64,000 bases of DNA. Source: Chelatococcus reniformis. Lineage in GTDB: Bacteria > Pseudomonadota > Alphaproteobacteria > Rhizobiales > Beijerinckiaceae. The notes below the pieces were generated by a model, which saw nothing but the letters and a program-made list of their open reading frames with translations, was not told the origin of the DNA and searched no databases. This document shows, in pieces, positions 17,047-25,768 of the stretch (its first letter is position 1; every line of letters starts with the position of its first letter). Location of the stretch: NCBI RefSeq assembly GCF_014640075.1, contig NZ_BMGG01000003.1, positions 309,036-373,035 of the forward strand, read 5' to 3'. Position numbers and translations under genes: made by a program.

Positions 17047-18069
17047 TCAGCGCCAGCCGAGGGCGGGGGCGACGTGGGTCAGGATCGCCTCGATGGCGTG
17101 GGCGTTGTAGGCGACGCCGAGCTGGTTGGGAACGGTCAGCAGCAGCGTGTCGGCTTCGGCTATGGCCTCGTCCCCTTTTAGCTGCTCGATGAGGGCGTCC
17201 GGCTCGCCGGCATAGCTGCGGCCGAAAATCGCCCGCGTCTTGGCGTCGATGAAGCCGAGTTGGTCTTCCTCCTGCTCGCCGCGCCCGAAATAGAGGCGAT
17301 CGCGATCGTCGATAAGCGCAAAGATGCTGCGGCTCACCGAAACCCGCGGCTCGCGCGCGTGGCCGGCCTCCGCCCAGGCGGCGCGGAAAGCCCGGATCTG
17401 GGCCGCCTGCTGGACGTGAAAGGGCTCGCCGGTCTCGTCGTCCTTGAGCGTCGAGCTTTGCAGGTTCATGCCGAGCTTCGCCGCCCATACGGCTGTGGCG
17501 TTGGAGCTGGCTCCCCACCAGATGCGCTCGCGCAGCCCCTCCGCATGGGGCTCGAGGCGCAGCAGGCCCGGTGGATTGGCGAACATCGGCCGCGGGTTCG
17601 GCTGGGCGAAGCCGACGCCGCGCAGCACGTCGAGCAGCACCTCGGTATGGCGCCGGCCCATGTCGGCATCGCTCTGTCCTTCGGCCGGCTGGTAGCCGAA
17701 GTAGCGCCAGCCGTCGATCACCTGCTCGGGCGAGCCCCGACTGATGCCGAGCTGCAGGCGCCCTCCGGCGATGAGGTCGGCCGCGCCCGCATCCTCCGCC
17801 ATGTAGAGCGGGTTCTCGTAGCGCATGTCGATGACGGCGGTGCCGATCTCGATGTGGCTGGTCTTGGCCCCGACGGCGGCGAGCAGCGGGAAGGGCGAAG
17901 CCAGCTGGCGGGCGAAGTGGTGCACGCGGAAATACGCGCCGTCGGCGCCCAACTCCTCGGCGGCGACGGCAAGGTCGATGGATTGCAGCAGCGCGTCGCC
18001 CGCCGAGCGGGTCTGCGATTGCGGTGACGGGGTCCAGTGCCCGAACGAGAGGAAGCCGATCTTCTTCAT
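17047..18069 (-). CDS. LLM-class flavin-dependent oxidoreductase
   Basis: Bacterial-luciferase-like monooxygenase, 340 residues from MKKIGFLSFGHW. The TIM-barrel segments are recognisable: GADGAYFRVHHF near residue 45, IEIGTAVIDMRYENPLYMAEDAGAADLIAGGRLQLGISRGSP in the middle, and IWWGASSNATAVWAA further on. These enzymes use FMNH2 (or F420) to oxidise a small substrate; the substrate cannot be told here. The upstream in-frame extension was rejected because the start chosen matches the family opening. It is 138 bases upstream of the dienelactone hydrolase on the same strand. Confidence 0.9.
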   Translation of the reverse strand: MKKIGFLSFGHWTPSPQSQTRSAGDALLQSIDLAVAAEELGADGAYFRVHHFARQLASPFPLLAAVGAKTSHIEIGTAVIDMRYENPLYMAEDAGAADLIAGGRLQLGISRGSPEQVIDGWRYFGYQPAEGQSDADMGRRHTEVLLDVLRGVGFAQPNPRPMFANPPGLLRLEPHAEGLRERIWWGASSNATAVWAAKLGMNLQSSTLKDDETGEPFHVQQAAQIRAFRAAWAEAGHAREPRVSVSRSIFALIDDRDRLYFGRGEQEEDQLGFIDAKTRAIFGRSYAGEPDALIEQLKGDEAIAEADTLLLTVPNQLGVAYNAHAIEAILTHVAPALGWR

Positions 18070-18220
18070 GCCGTCGCCAATGTAGGTGCAGCGGCCCGCT
18101 TTCACCATGGGCCGGGTTGCTGCCGGCCGCGCGCTTGCCGTGCGCCGATGCCCTCGACGTTAGGACACCGGGCAGCGCCGGCGCCAGCAGTCGAGCCCCG
18201 AGTCCACGCGTGCCAAAGCC

Positions 18221-20434
18221 TCAGCCTTCCAGACGGTCGATGGTGGCATTGGCGGCCGCCACGTTGCTGGCCAGTTGAGCGGCGATGCAGACCATCAGCT
18301 CCCACGCCGCATCCGGGTCGCGTGCGCGCAGCGCCCGCATCTGCGCCGCGGGCAGGCGCAGACAGCGCAGAGCGGTCCTTGCCGTAATGTCGGCACTACG
18401 GCGGGTGCCCCGCAGCAGAGCTGCCTCGCCGAAGAAGACGCCGGGCGCGAGCACCGCGAGGCGCGTCGCCTGACGCCCCTCCGTTGCCGGAAGGCTGGCG
18501 ATCGCCTGCCCCTCCAACAGCAGATAGGCCGCATCGGCGGCATCGCCGTGGCGGATGATCGTCTCGCCCTCGGCGAAGCGCTGCTCCTGCATCAGCGGCA
18601 GCGTCGCGGCCATGGCGGTCGGCGGCAGGCCGAGCTCCTCGAGCATCTGCCTTGCTTCCCTGCACTCCCGGGCCTGGATCACACCAGCCCGCTTCAGAAC
18701 GAACTCTTCCGCCGCCTCCACCGCGGCGGCGAGGCTGGGAAAAGTCGCTCCTTCGGGCAAGCGGGCCAGCAGACCCAGGGCCGCCAGTTCGTCGTGGGCT
18801 CGGCTCGTCTCATGCAACGGACAGAGCACGACGCGACCCGGCATGGCGCAGCACAGCTCGAGCAGCCGCTTGCCGCCGGACGTATCGATGCGCGACACCC
18901 GGCTCAGATCGAGGATCATCACTTCGGCGCCCGCGGCGCGTGCGGCTTCCGCATGCACCACGATGTTGTCCGCGCTGCCGAAAAAGATCGCGCCCTCGAG
19001 CTCAATGAGTTCGATACGCTCGCCGGCCGCCCGCAGCATCGCTTCCACCGCCGCCGGGCGGCGCACGCGCGAGCGGCCGACCGGATTGCGGGAATGCTTG
19101 CGGATGGCGGGCGCCATCGATGCGGTGAAGATGACGACCGAGAGGACTGCACCGATGCCCACGGCGGCCACCAGGCCCAGCCATATCGTGCTGCCGATGA
19201 CGGTCAGCGCTACACCCGCATCCGCCAACCGGCGCGCCAATCCAGGGCCGCTGGCCGGTACCAGCGATCGCCATTGCAGCAGATGCACCACTGCTCCCAC
19301 CAGAACCCCGCTCAATGCCGCATAGGGCAGCAGCGCGATCGCCGGGCCTGCGACGAGCAGCGCGAGCAGCGCCACCAGCGCCCGCGTCAGCATGGCCAGG
19401 CGGCCCTGGCCTCCTCCCCGCAGACTTGCCACGGAGGCACTCGCCGAGGCGCCGGCCGGGACCCCGCCCAGCACGGCGCAGGCCAGCATGCCGGCCCCGG
19501 TGCCCATCAGATCCCTTCCGGGATCGCCGCGCCGGCCGGTGTTCTCGCGCAGCGCGGCGCCCGCCGTCAGGCCCTCGAGCGCCGCCAGCGCCGCCAGCGA
19601 CAGCGCCGCCGGCAACAAGTACCCCAGCAACGGACCCGCGTCCGGCAGGTGATCCCAGGCCGTCCACGCGCTCTCCAAGCCGGCGAGCAACTCGGCTGGC
19701 GAGGGTGAGGCGCCGACCACCGGCCCAAGCTCCACTCCGACTGCCGCCAAGGCCTGGTGAAGCAGCGTCGCGGAGGTCAGCGCGACCATGGGGGGTGGCA
19801 GCCCGGGCAGCGGACGCAGCATCAGCACCACCGCAAGGCCCGCCACGATCAGAGAGGCGGGATGCAGCAACGCCCAGGCGAGCTTCTGGCCGGGTGCCAG
19901 GCCCAGCGCTACCGGCAGTTGGCTGAACACCGCCAGCACGACGATGGAATTCATCAAGCCGACCGTCACCGGCGACGGGATCATGCCGGCCAGGCGCGCC
20001 TGGCCGGTGAACGCCAGCGCCAGCATCGCCAGCCCTGCGCCGAACGCAAGCAACATAGCCAGCAGCACGCCCGCTTCGGGGGTTGCGACATGGCTTGCCG
20101 CAAGGAAGGCGGCGGCGAGCAGCGCTGTCGATGAGCTGGTGGTGCCGATGAGCGGCCGGCTGCTGCCGAGCAGCGCCACCATGAGCCCGACCGCCGCGGA
20201 TGCTGCCAGCGCCGCCGCCATGCCGAACGGCGCCATGCCTGCCCCCAGCGGCGCGAAGACGATCATGCCATGGGTCAGGCTTTGCGCTGCGACGGACAGA
20301 CCGGCATCGAGGCCCGCCCGCGCCCCGCCGGTCAGCCTCGGCATAGCCGGTGCGCCGCCGTCGCCTCCGTCGGCCGGCGCGCCCCACCAGTTGAGCAACG
20401 GGCGGACGAACGCACTCCTCGAGCTGCCCCGCAT
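18221..20434 (-). CDS. SulP-family anion transporter fused to STAS and cyclic-nucleotide-binding domains
   Basis: 737 residues from MRGSSR, with a GGGGCGAG ribosome site upstream. About residues 35-430 form a SulP/SLC26-type membrane domain with ten or more helices. A STAS domain follows (about 480-580; the VMILDLSRVSRIDTSG segment holds the conserved switch serine region). The C-terminus (about 605-725) is a cyclic-nucleotide-binding fold with FAEGETIIRHGD and GVFFGEAALLRGTRRSADITA, the phosphate-binding cassette. Transport of sulfate, bicarbonate or another anion would therefore be gated by both a STAS partner and a nucleotide. The substrate is not determinable. Confidence 0.87.
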   Translation of the reverse strand: MRGSSRSAFVRPLLNWWGAPADGGDGGAPAMPRLTGGARAGLDAGLSVAAQSLTHGMIVFAPLGAGMAPFGMAAALAASAAVGLMVALLGSSRPLIGTTSSSTALLAAAFLAASHVATPEAGVLLAMLLAFGAGLAMLALAFTGQARLAGMIPSPVTVGLMNSIVVLAVFSQLPVALGLAPGQKLAWALLHPASLIVAGLAVVLMLRPLPGLPPPMVALTSATLLHQALAAVGVELGPVVGASPSPAELLAGLESAWTAWDHLPDAGPLLGYLLPAALSLAALAALEGLTAGAALRENTGRRGDPGRDLMGTGAGMLACAVLGGVPAGASASASVASLRGGGQGRLAMLTRALVALLALLVAGPAIALLPYAALSGVLVGAVVHLLQWRSLVPASGPGLARRLADAGVALTVIGSTIWLGLVAAVGIGAVLSVVIFTASMAPAIRKHSRNPVGRSRVRRPAAVEAMLRAAGERIELIELEGAIFFGSADNIVVHAEAARAAGAEVMILDLSRVSRIDTSGGKRLLELCCAMPGRVVLCPLHETSRAHDELAALGLLARLPEGATFPSLAAAVEAAEEFVLKRAGVIQARECREARQMLEELGLPPTAMAATLPLMQEQRFAEGETIIRHGDAADAAYLLLEGQAIASLPATEGRQATRLAVLAPGVFFGEAALLRGTRRSADITARTALRCLRLPAAQMRALRARDPDAAWELMVCIAAQLASNVAAANATIDRLEG

Positions 20435-21055
20435 GATCTCGCCCCGTATCGAAGCCGGCTCGGCTGCGGCGCTTGCCCCGCCATCCGGCCGCTGAAGGGG
20501 CGAGCCGCGGCGTGCCTCGCCTCGATCGAACCCTGTCCGTCGGTGGGAGCCTGCCGCCAAGCGCGCCCCCACCACCCCAACTAACCGCGATAGCAAATAT
20601 TTTAAGTCTTACGGCTCCATATACTCATGTATAGTTTGACAAATCGACGCCTTAGCTGGTTCACGCCGGCCCGTTGCGAGCGCCTCGATCGGCCCACCGA
20701 GGCGCAGCCCCGGAGACCGATGCGTCCGCTCCGCCTCGCCGAACCGTGAGTTCACCCTCCAAGCTCGCGCGCCGCGGCCGCGCTCACAGACCGCTGAAGC
20801 CGATAACCCCTAGGGGAACTCTGTGAAACTTTTGTTTCATGGGCTGTCAAGCCGAAAAAACGCGGCGGCACCTTCAGATCACAAGTGCCGTGTTCTCTGC
20901 ATTTTCGACGAATCGACGGCGGAAGCCGATGAACCGGCCTAGTTTGGCGATGAAGCGTCGCGAGCCGTCACCGGCGTGGGCTTAGCCGCAGGTCGTGGCT
21001 CAGCCCCGTGCGAAAGCACAGACAGCGGCAAGAGATCCGTGGTTCACGGGCGCGC
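20435..21055. other. Long intergenic region upstream of the SulP-type gene
   Basis: 621 bases without a convincing gene. It must contain the 3' end signals of the acyl-CoA ligase and the promoter of the SulP-type gene. An AT-rich patch at 20585-20660 reads, on the minus strand, TTGTCA followed about 15 bases later by TATATG, a plausible promoter. Around 20807-20839 are two short palindromes, described separately. Nothing else recognisable. Confidence 0.45.
20807..20839. promoter_or_regulatory. Two adjacent palindromes, possible operator
   Basis: A perfect CCCCTAGGGG palindrome at 20807-20816 is followed at 20824-20839 by a perfect TGAAAC-TTTT-GTTTCA inverted repeat. The surrounding 60 bases are AT-richer than the genome average. 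Placed far upstream of the SulP-type gene, these could bind a regulator. No known motif is matched with confidence. Confidence 0.3.
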
Positions 21056-22615
21056 TCAATTCACCTGGCGTTCGCGGCCGGCCCAGAACGGCTTGCGCAG
21101 CGCAGCCTTGTCGACCTTGTTGACGCTGGACAGCGGTAGCTCGGCGGCGAAGTCGATGCTGCGCGGACATTTGTAATCGGCGATCCGTTCGCGGCACCAG
21201 GCGATGAGTGCGGCGGCGTCGAGGCCGGCGCCCGGCCGCAACACGACGACGGCATGCACCGCTTCGCCCCACTTGGCGTCGGGAATGCCGATGACGGCGC
21301 CCTGGACCACGTCGGGGTGCTCGGCCAGCGCGTTCTCGACCTCGGTGGAATAGACGTTCTCGCCGCCGGAGATGATCATGTCCTTGGTCCGGTCGACGAC
21401 ATAGAGGTAGCCGTCCTCATCGAAGCGGCCGGCGTCGCCGGTGTGCATCCAGCCGCCGCGCAGGGCCTGCGCCGTCTGCTCGGGCCGGCGCCAATAGCCG
21501 CACATCACGTTGGGCCCACGCACCAGGATCTCGCCCACCTCCCCGACCGGCAGCGTCCGGTCGTCAGCGTCGGCGACGCGCACCTCGACCCCCGGCGCCG
21601 GCCGGCCGGCCGAGCGCAGCCGCTGAGCCGGAGCGTCCGGGCGATGATCGGCGGCAGCGAGGAAGGTCGCCACCGGCGACAGCTCGGTCATGCCGTACGA
21701 CTGCATGAAGCGGGCGCCCGGGAGCGCTTCCATCGCCCGTCGCAGCAACGCCTCCGGCATGGGGGCAGCGCCATAGGTGACGGCGCGCAGACTGGAGAGA
21801 TCGTGCGCGCCAAAATCCGGCTGCTGGAGGATCATGCTGAGCATGGTCGGCACCACGGTCAGCGCGGTGATGCGATGGCGCGCCACCGCCGCCAGCACCT
21901 CCGCCGGCCCGAAGCGCGGCAGCACCACGTGGCGGCCGCCCACGACGGTGGTGGAAAGCGCGCGCCCGCCCGCAGCGAGATGGAACAGCGGGCCCGCATG
22001 CAGGTGGACCAGCGTTTCGTCGAAACCGGTCAGGGCAGCGGTGTTGGCGGCGTTGAACATCAGGTTGCCGTGGCTGAGCATGACGCCCTTGGCGCGGCCG
22101 GTGGTGCCACCGGTATAGAACAGGCAGGCCACGTCGTCGCCGCCACGGCCGGCGTCGGCCGAGGGCTCGGCGGCCGCCAGCGCCTCTTCGTAGTTGAGCA
22201 TTCCCGCCGGCGTCTCCCCGTCGCCGGCGAAGATCACATGGGCAAGCGACGGTGCCGCGGCCCTGATCGGCTCGGCCTGGGCCGCGAAGACGTCGTCGAC
22301 GATCAGCACGGTCGGCTCGGCATCGGTCGTCTGCTCGATGATCTCACGCAGAGCAAAGCGCGTGTTGAGCGGGCAGACAATGCCGCCGCACCACAGTGTT
22401 CCATAGTAATATTCGATGTAGCGATCGCTGCTGGCGGCGAGCATGGCGACCCGGCCGCCCTCCCCCACGCCCGCCTGGCGCAGGACCGTGGCGAGGCGCG
22501 CGACCCGGTCGGCGAACTGGGACCAGGTCCGGCTGCGCTCGCCGAAGACGAGCGCGGTCTCGCCGGGCCGGCGGGCTGCGGCCCGCGCGAGGGGTTCCGT
22601 CAGCTGCATGGGCAT
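21056..22615 (-). CDS. Long-chain-fatty-acid-CoA-ligase-like enzyme, AMP-binding family
   Basis: Adenylate-forming acyl-CoA synthetase, 519 residues. Core motifs in order: ATP-binding loop LFYTGGTTGRAKGVMLSH (about residue 165), YGMTE, TGDAGRFDEDGYLYVVDR, then KDMIISGGENVYSTEVE and the C-terminal NKVDK with its catalytic lysine. It makes acyl-CoA from a carboxylic acid, ATP and CoA; chain length is not predictable. It stands 266 bases downstream of the SDR gene on the same strand, with a palindromic repeat between. A TetR regulator and a Liv-type binding protein lie on the other side of the shared promoter region, suggesting an uptake-activation-oxidation unit. Confidence 0.92.
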   Translation of the reverse strand: MPMQLTEPLARAAARRPGETALVFGERSRTWSQFADRVARLATVLRQAGVGEGGRVAMLAASSDRYIEYYYGTLWCGGIVCPLNTRFALREIIEQTTDAEPTVLIVDDVFAAQAEPIRAAAPSLAHVIFAGDGETPAGMLNYEEALAAAEPSADAGRGGDDVACLFYTGGTTGRAKGVMLSHGNLMFNAANTAALTGFDETLVHLHAGPLFHLAAGGRALSTTVVGGRHVVLPRFGPAEVLAAVARHRITALTVVPTMLSMILQQPDFGAHDLSSLRAVTYGAAPMPEALLRRAMEALPGARFMQSYGMTELSPVATFLAAADHRPDAPAQRLRSAGRPAPGVEVRVADADDRTLPVGEVGEILVRGPNVMCGYWRRPEQTAQALRGGWMHTGDAGRFDEDGYLYVVDRTKDMIISGGENVYSTEVENALAEHPDVVQGAVIGIPDAKWGEAVHAVVVLRPGAGLDAAALIAWCRERIADYKCPRSIDFAAELPLSSVNKVDKAALRKPFWAGRERQVN

Positions 22616-22747
22616 CTCTCCCGTCCCGCTCTGGTTCGGCGGGTTCCTTGTCGAGGAGCGGGTCCACCATGACCGTGAGTGCGGGGCGGCCCCGTCTGGG
22701 GTATCGAGCGGCGGATATGCGCTCTAAGGCCGATCAGTGAAGTAGAT

Positions 22748-22864
22748 CGTCATGGCCGGGATTGACCCGGCCATCCATCGTCTCAAGAACGACTGGACGC
22801 CCGCGGCGCCAGCATTCCAGTATTACTTAGCAGATGGATGGCCGGGTCAAGCCCGGCCATGACG
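22748..22864. repeat. Palindromic GGCCGGGTCAAGCCCGGCC repeat pair
   Basis: Two 32-base units in opposite orientation. The left unit (22748-22779) reads CGTCATGGCCGGG then ATTGACCCGGCCATCCATC; the right unit (22833-22864) reads GATGGATGGCCGGGTCAAG then CCCGGCCATGACG. Each is itself palindromic around GTCAAG, and together they form a large cruciform. Two further pairs occur at 44931-45024 and 48413-48503. Confidence 0.8.
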
Positions 22865-22881
22865 CTGGTGGAGCTGGAGGG

Positions 22882-23706
22882 TCACAGCCCGCCGTTCACC
22901 ACCAGGCACTGGCCGCTGACGTAGTCGCTGTCGGGGCTGCAGAACAGGTAGACGGACCCGGCCGCCTCCTCCGGCGTGCCGCCGCGGCCGAGCGGGATCA
23001 TCTGGTTCATGGCCGAGAGCCGGCCGCCCTGGACGCCGACCTTCACCTCGCGCCCCTGCACCTCGATGGTGCCCGCCTCGCCCTCCTGCAACGGCTTGGT
23101 CAGCCGTGTCTGGATGTAGCCGAAGGCCACCGCGTTGACGGTGACGGCGTAGCGGCCCCATTCCTTGGCCGCCGCCTTGGTCAACCCGACAATGCCGGCC
23201 TTGGCGGACGAGTAGTTGGCCTGGCCGGCGTTGCCGTTGACGCCCGAGGTCGAGGAGATGTTGACCACCTTGCGCACGACGCGCTCGCCGCGCCCCTTCT
23301 CGGCTTCGGTCGCCACCTTCAGATGATCGAAAAAGGCGCGCAGAATGCGGAACGGCGCCGACAGGTGCAGGCCGATGATAGCGTCCCACTGCTCGTCGGT
23401 CATCTTCTGGATGACGCTGTCCCAGGTGTAACCGGCGTTGTTCACCAGGATGTGGCAGTCGCCGAAGCTGTCCACTGCGGTCTTGACCACGCGCGGACCG
23501 AAGTCGAGCGCCGCCACGTCGCCGTTGCAGGCCACGGCTCTGCCGCCCAGCTTCTCAATGAGCGCGATGGTTTCCTGCGCCGGGCCCTCGTCGAGGTCGT
23601 TGACGACGATCCTGGCCCCCTCGCGCGCCAGGCGCAGCGCGATCTGCTGGCCGATGCCGCGGCCCGAACCGGTGACGATGGCGACGCGGCCGTCGAGTTG
23701 TCCCAT
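22882..23706 (-). CDS. Short-chain dehydrogenase/reductase, FabG-like
   Basis: Classical SDR, 274 residues. The cofactor motif TGSGRGIG is at residues 12-19, NNAG at 89-92, and the catalytic Ser151/152, Tyr165 and Lys169 are all present (NISST; NYSSAKA). Asp37-type acidic residues after the second strand (VVNDLDE) favour NAD over NADP. It probably oxidises a 3-hydroxyacyl-CoA or similar alcohol produced downstream of the adjacent acyl-CoA ligase. It is divergent from a TetR gene across a 93-base promoter region that contains a palindrome, so local repression is likely. Confidence 0.9.
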   Translation of the reverse strand: MGQLDGRVAIVTGSGRGIGQQIALRLAREGARIVVNDLDEGPAQETIALIEKLGGRAVACNGDVAALDFGPRVVKTAVDSFGDCHILVNNAGYTWDSVIQKMTDEQWDAIIGLHLSAPFRILRAFFDHLKVATEAEKGRGERVVRKVVNISSTSGVNGNAGQANYSSAKAGIVGLTKAAAKEWGRYAVTVNAVAFGYIQTRLTKPLQEGEAGTIEVQGREVKVGVQGGRLSAMNQMIPLGRGGTPEEAAGSVYLFCSPDSDYVSGQCLVVNGGL

Positions 23707-23731
23707 GGGTGTCTCGTCCTTCCCGCATTTT

Positions 23732-23749
23732 CTATTTAACGTTTAGTAG
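23732..23749. promoter_or_regulatory. Palindromic operator candidate in divergent SDR/TetR promoter
   Basis: An 18-base imperfect palindrome centred on AACGTT, with outer arms CTA and TAG (CTAnTn-AACGTT-nAnTAG). It lies in the AT-rich spacer between the divergent SDR and TetR genes, 51 bases before the TetR start. The size and place fit a TetR dimer site. Inference from position only. Confidence 0.45.
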
Positions 23750-23799
23750 AATTTCGCTTACAATGCCGCTTGTCAAGAGGCTCGATCGACGGGGAAGGC

Positions 23800-24456
23800 A
23801 TGCGCGCGGCGACACGGACCCAGCGCTTCGACAGCAAGCGGGACGAGGTGCTGCGCGCGTCCGGCCGCGTCTTCGCCCGGCTCGGCTTCCGCGCCGCGAC
23901 GCTGGCCGACATCGGCGCCGAGCTCGGCACCACCGCCGCGGCGCTCTACTATTACGCCAAGTCGAAGGACCAGCTGTTCGGCGACTGCCGCCAGATCGGC
24001 CTCGACGCCATCGACGCCGCGCTGGAGGAAGGCAGAACCACGGGCGCCGACGGCTACAGCCGGCTCGCCATTTTCTTTCGCCGCTACGCCGAGCTCATCG
24101 TCAGCGATTTCGGCCGCTGCCTGGCGCTTGCCAATCCCAGCGACATCCCCGCCGGCCTGCGCGAGATAAGCCGCGCGCGCCAGGGCAGCGTACGCCGTGA
24201 CGTGCAGGGCCTGATCCGCTCCGGCGTCGCCGACGGCTCGGTGCGGCCCTGCCACGACCTCTTGATGGCGAACATGCTGTTTGGCGCGTTCAACCATCTG
24301 CCGCGGTGGTGGGCACCGGACGGACCGCAGTCGCTGGAGGCCGTGGCGCGAGCCTATGTCGAGACGCTCGCAAGCCATCCGTCGCCCCCTGCACCCAAGG
24401 CGCATCAGGCGCACAACCGCGCGCCACCCAGGCGGCATGCCGGCGATGGCTCTTAA
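23800..24456 (+). CDS. TetR/AcrR family transcriptional regulator
   Basis: 218 residues from MRAATR, preceded by a GGGGAAGG ribosome site seven bases away. The helix-turn-helix reads LADIGAELGTTAAALYYYAKSKDQLF, typical of the TetR group. The C-terminal part has a DLLMANMLFGAFNHLPRWW segment seen in TetR regulators of fatty-acid or acyl-CoA genes (from memory). It is divergent from the SDR and acyl-CoA-ligase genes and 52 bases upstream of a binding-protein gene on its own strand, so it probably represses both sides of the region in response to an acyl-CoA. Confidence 0.88.
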   Translation: MRAATRTQRFDSKRDEVLRASGRVFARLGFRAATLADIGAELGTTAAALYYYAKSKDQLFGDCRQIGLDAIDAALEEGRTTGADGYSRLAIFFRRYAELIVSDFGRCLALANPSDIPAGLREISRARQGSVRRDVQGLIRSGVADGSVRPCHDLLMANMLFGAFNHLPRWWAPDGPQSLEAVARAYVETLASHPSPPAPKAHQAHNRAPPRRHAGDGS

Positions 24457-24508
24457 GAGCCGAGCCGCGTCACTCAGCCAAACATAAGGCAAAGACGGGA
24501 GGAAAGAG

Positions 24509-25732
24509 ATGATCAGGGTCAAGACGAGCGTGGTTGCATCGGCGCTCTTGACGGCTGCCCTGGGATCCGCCGGCGCGGCGGCTGCCGACTACGGTCCAGG
24601 CGTCACCGACACGGAGATCAAGATCGGGAGCACCACCGCCTACAGCGGACCGGTGTCGGCCTACGGCACCGTCGGTCGCCTGCAGACCGCCTATTACGAG
24701 ATGATCAACGCCGGAGGCGGCATCAACGGCCGCAAGGTCAAGCTGATCAGCCTCGACGACGCCTACACGCCGGCCAAGGCGGTGGAGCAGACGCGCCGCC
24801 TGGTGGAGCAGGACGAGGTGCTCGCCATGGTCGGCTCGGTGGGCACCGTGACCAATTCGGCCACCCAGAAATACCTCAACGGGCGCAAGGTGCCGCAGAT
24901 CCTGGTCATCTCCGGCGCGGCCAAGTGGGACAACCCGACCGCCTTTCCCTGGTCCACCCCGCTCTACCCCTCCTACCGCCTGGAGGCGCTGGCGATGGCG
25001 ACGCACCTCATGCGCCACAAGCCGGACGCCAAACTCGCACTGCTGTCGCAAAATGACGACGCCGGCCGCGACTACATCAAGGGCTTCAAGGAAGGGCTCG
25101 GCGCCGAGGTATCGAGCCAGATTCTCAAGGAGATGACGTACGAACCGTCGGAGCCCACGATCGACTCCCAGATCGTCGCCCTGAAGGCGACCGGGGCCGA
25201 CACGGTGTTCATGATGGCGACGCCGAAGTTCGGCGCTCAGGCCATCCGCAAGATTGCCGAGCTCAACTGGAAGCCGCAGATGTACGTCGCGAGCGTCACC
25301 ACCTCGATCGAGACCGTGCTGAAGCCGGCCGGCGTCGACAATGCGGTCGGGGTCATGAGCGCCTTCGCCTTCAAACGGCCGGAGGACCCGCGTTGGGCGA
25401 ATGATCCCGACGTCGTCGCCTACAAGGCGTTCCTCGAGCGCTGGTACCCGGCCGGCAAGCTCGACGACAGCAGCAACATCATCGCCTACATCAGCACCTA
25501 CGTCATGACCAAGCTCCTGGAGCGCTGCGGCGACAATCTCACCCGCGACAACCTCATGGCGCAGGCAACGACGATCGACGCGCTCGAAGCGCCGCTGCTG
25601 CTGCCGGGTGTCACCATCACCACCACGCCCCGGAGCGTCACGCCCTTCCGCAAGCTCAGCGTCGGCCGCTTCGACGGCACGACCTGGGTGATGGAGGGCG
25701 AGCCGATCGACGTCGAGGCGGCGACGCGGTGA
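24509..25732 (+). CDS. Liv-type ABC transporter substrate-binding protein (orphan)
   Basis: Periplasmic binding protein of the branched-chain-amino-acid (Peripla_BP_6) type, 407 residues with a clear signal peptide ending AAA-AD near residue 26 and a GGGAGGAAAG ribosome site. Hallmarks are IKIGSTTAYSGPVSAYG, GGGINGRKVKLISLDDAYTP and ALLSQNDDAGRDYIKGF. In alphaproteobacteria many such proteins bind aromatic or dicarboxylic acids rather than amino acids. No livHMGF permease or ATPase genes are in the window, so it must use a transporter encoded elsewhere. A paralogue with the same gene pairing is at 60447-61661. Confidence 0.92.
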   Translation: MIRVKTSVVASALLTAALGSAGAAAADYGPGVTDTEIKIGSTTAYSGPVSAYGTVGRLQTAYYEMINAGGGINGRKVKLISLDDAYTPAKAVEQTRRLVEQDEVLAMVGSVGTVTNSATQKYLNGRKVPQILVISGAAKWDNPTAFPWSTPLYPSYRLEALAMATHLMRHKPDAKLALLSQNDDAGRDYIKGFKEGLGAEVSSQILKEMTYEPSEPTIDSQIVALKATGADTVFMMATPKFGAQAIRKIAELNWKPQMYVASVTTSIETVLKPAGVDNAVGVMSAFAFKRPEDPRWANDPDVVAYKAFLERWYPAGKLDDSSNIIAYISTYVMTKLLERCGDNLTRDNLMAQATTIDALEAPLLLPGVTITTTPRSVTPFRKLSVGRFDGTTWVMEGEPIDVEAATR

Positions 25733-25768
25733 GGCTCGCGATGGCCGTTGCAGTGCGCCGCACGCGTC

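Noticed and set aside
16133-17518. Open-frame extension of the DUF4375-like gene across the dienelactone hydrolase
   Set aside because: The upstream part is Arg/Pro-rich and overlaps a clear hydrolase gene on the same strand in another frame; similarity begins only at the chosen start.
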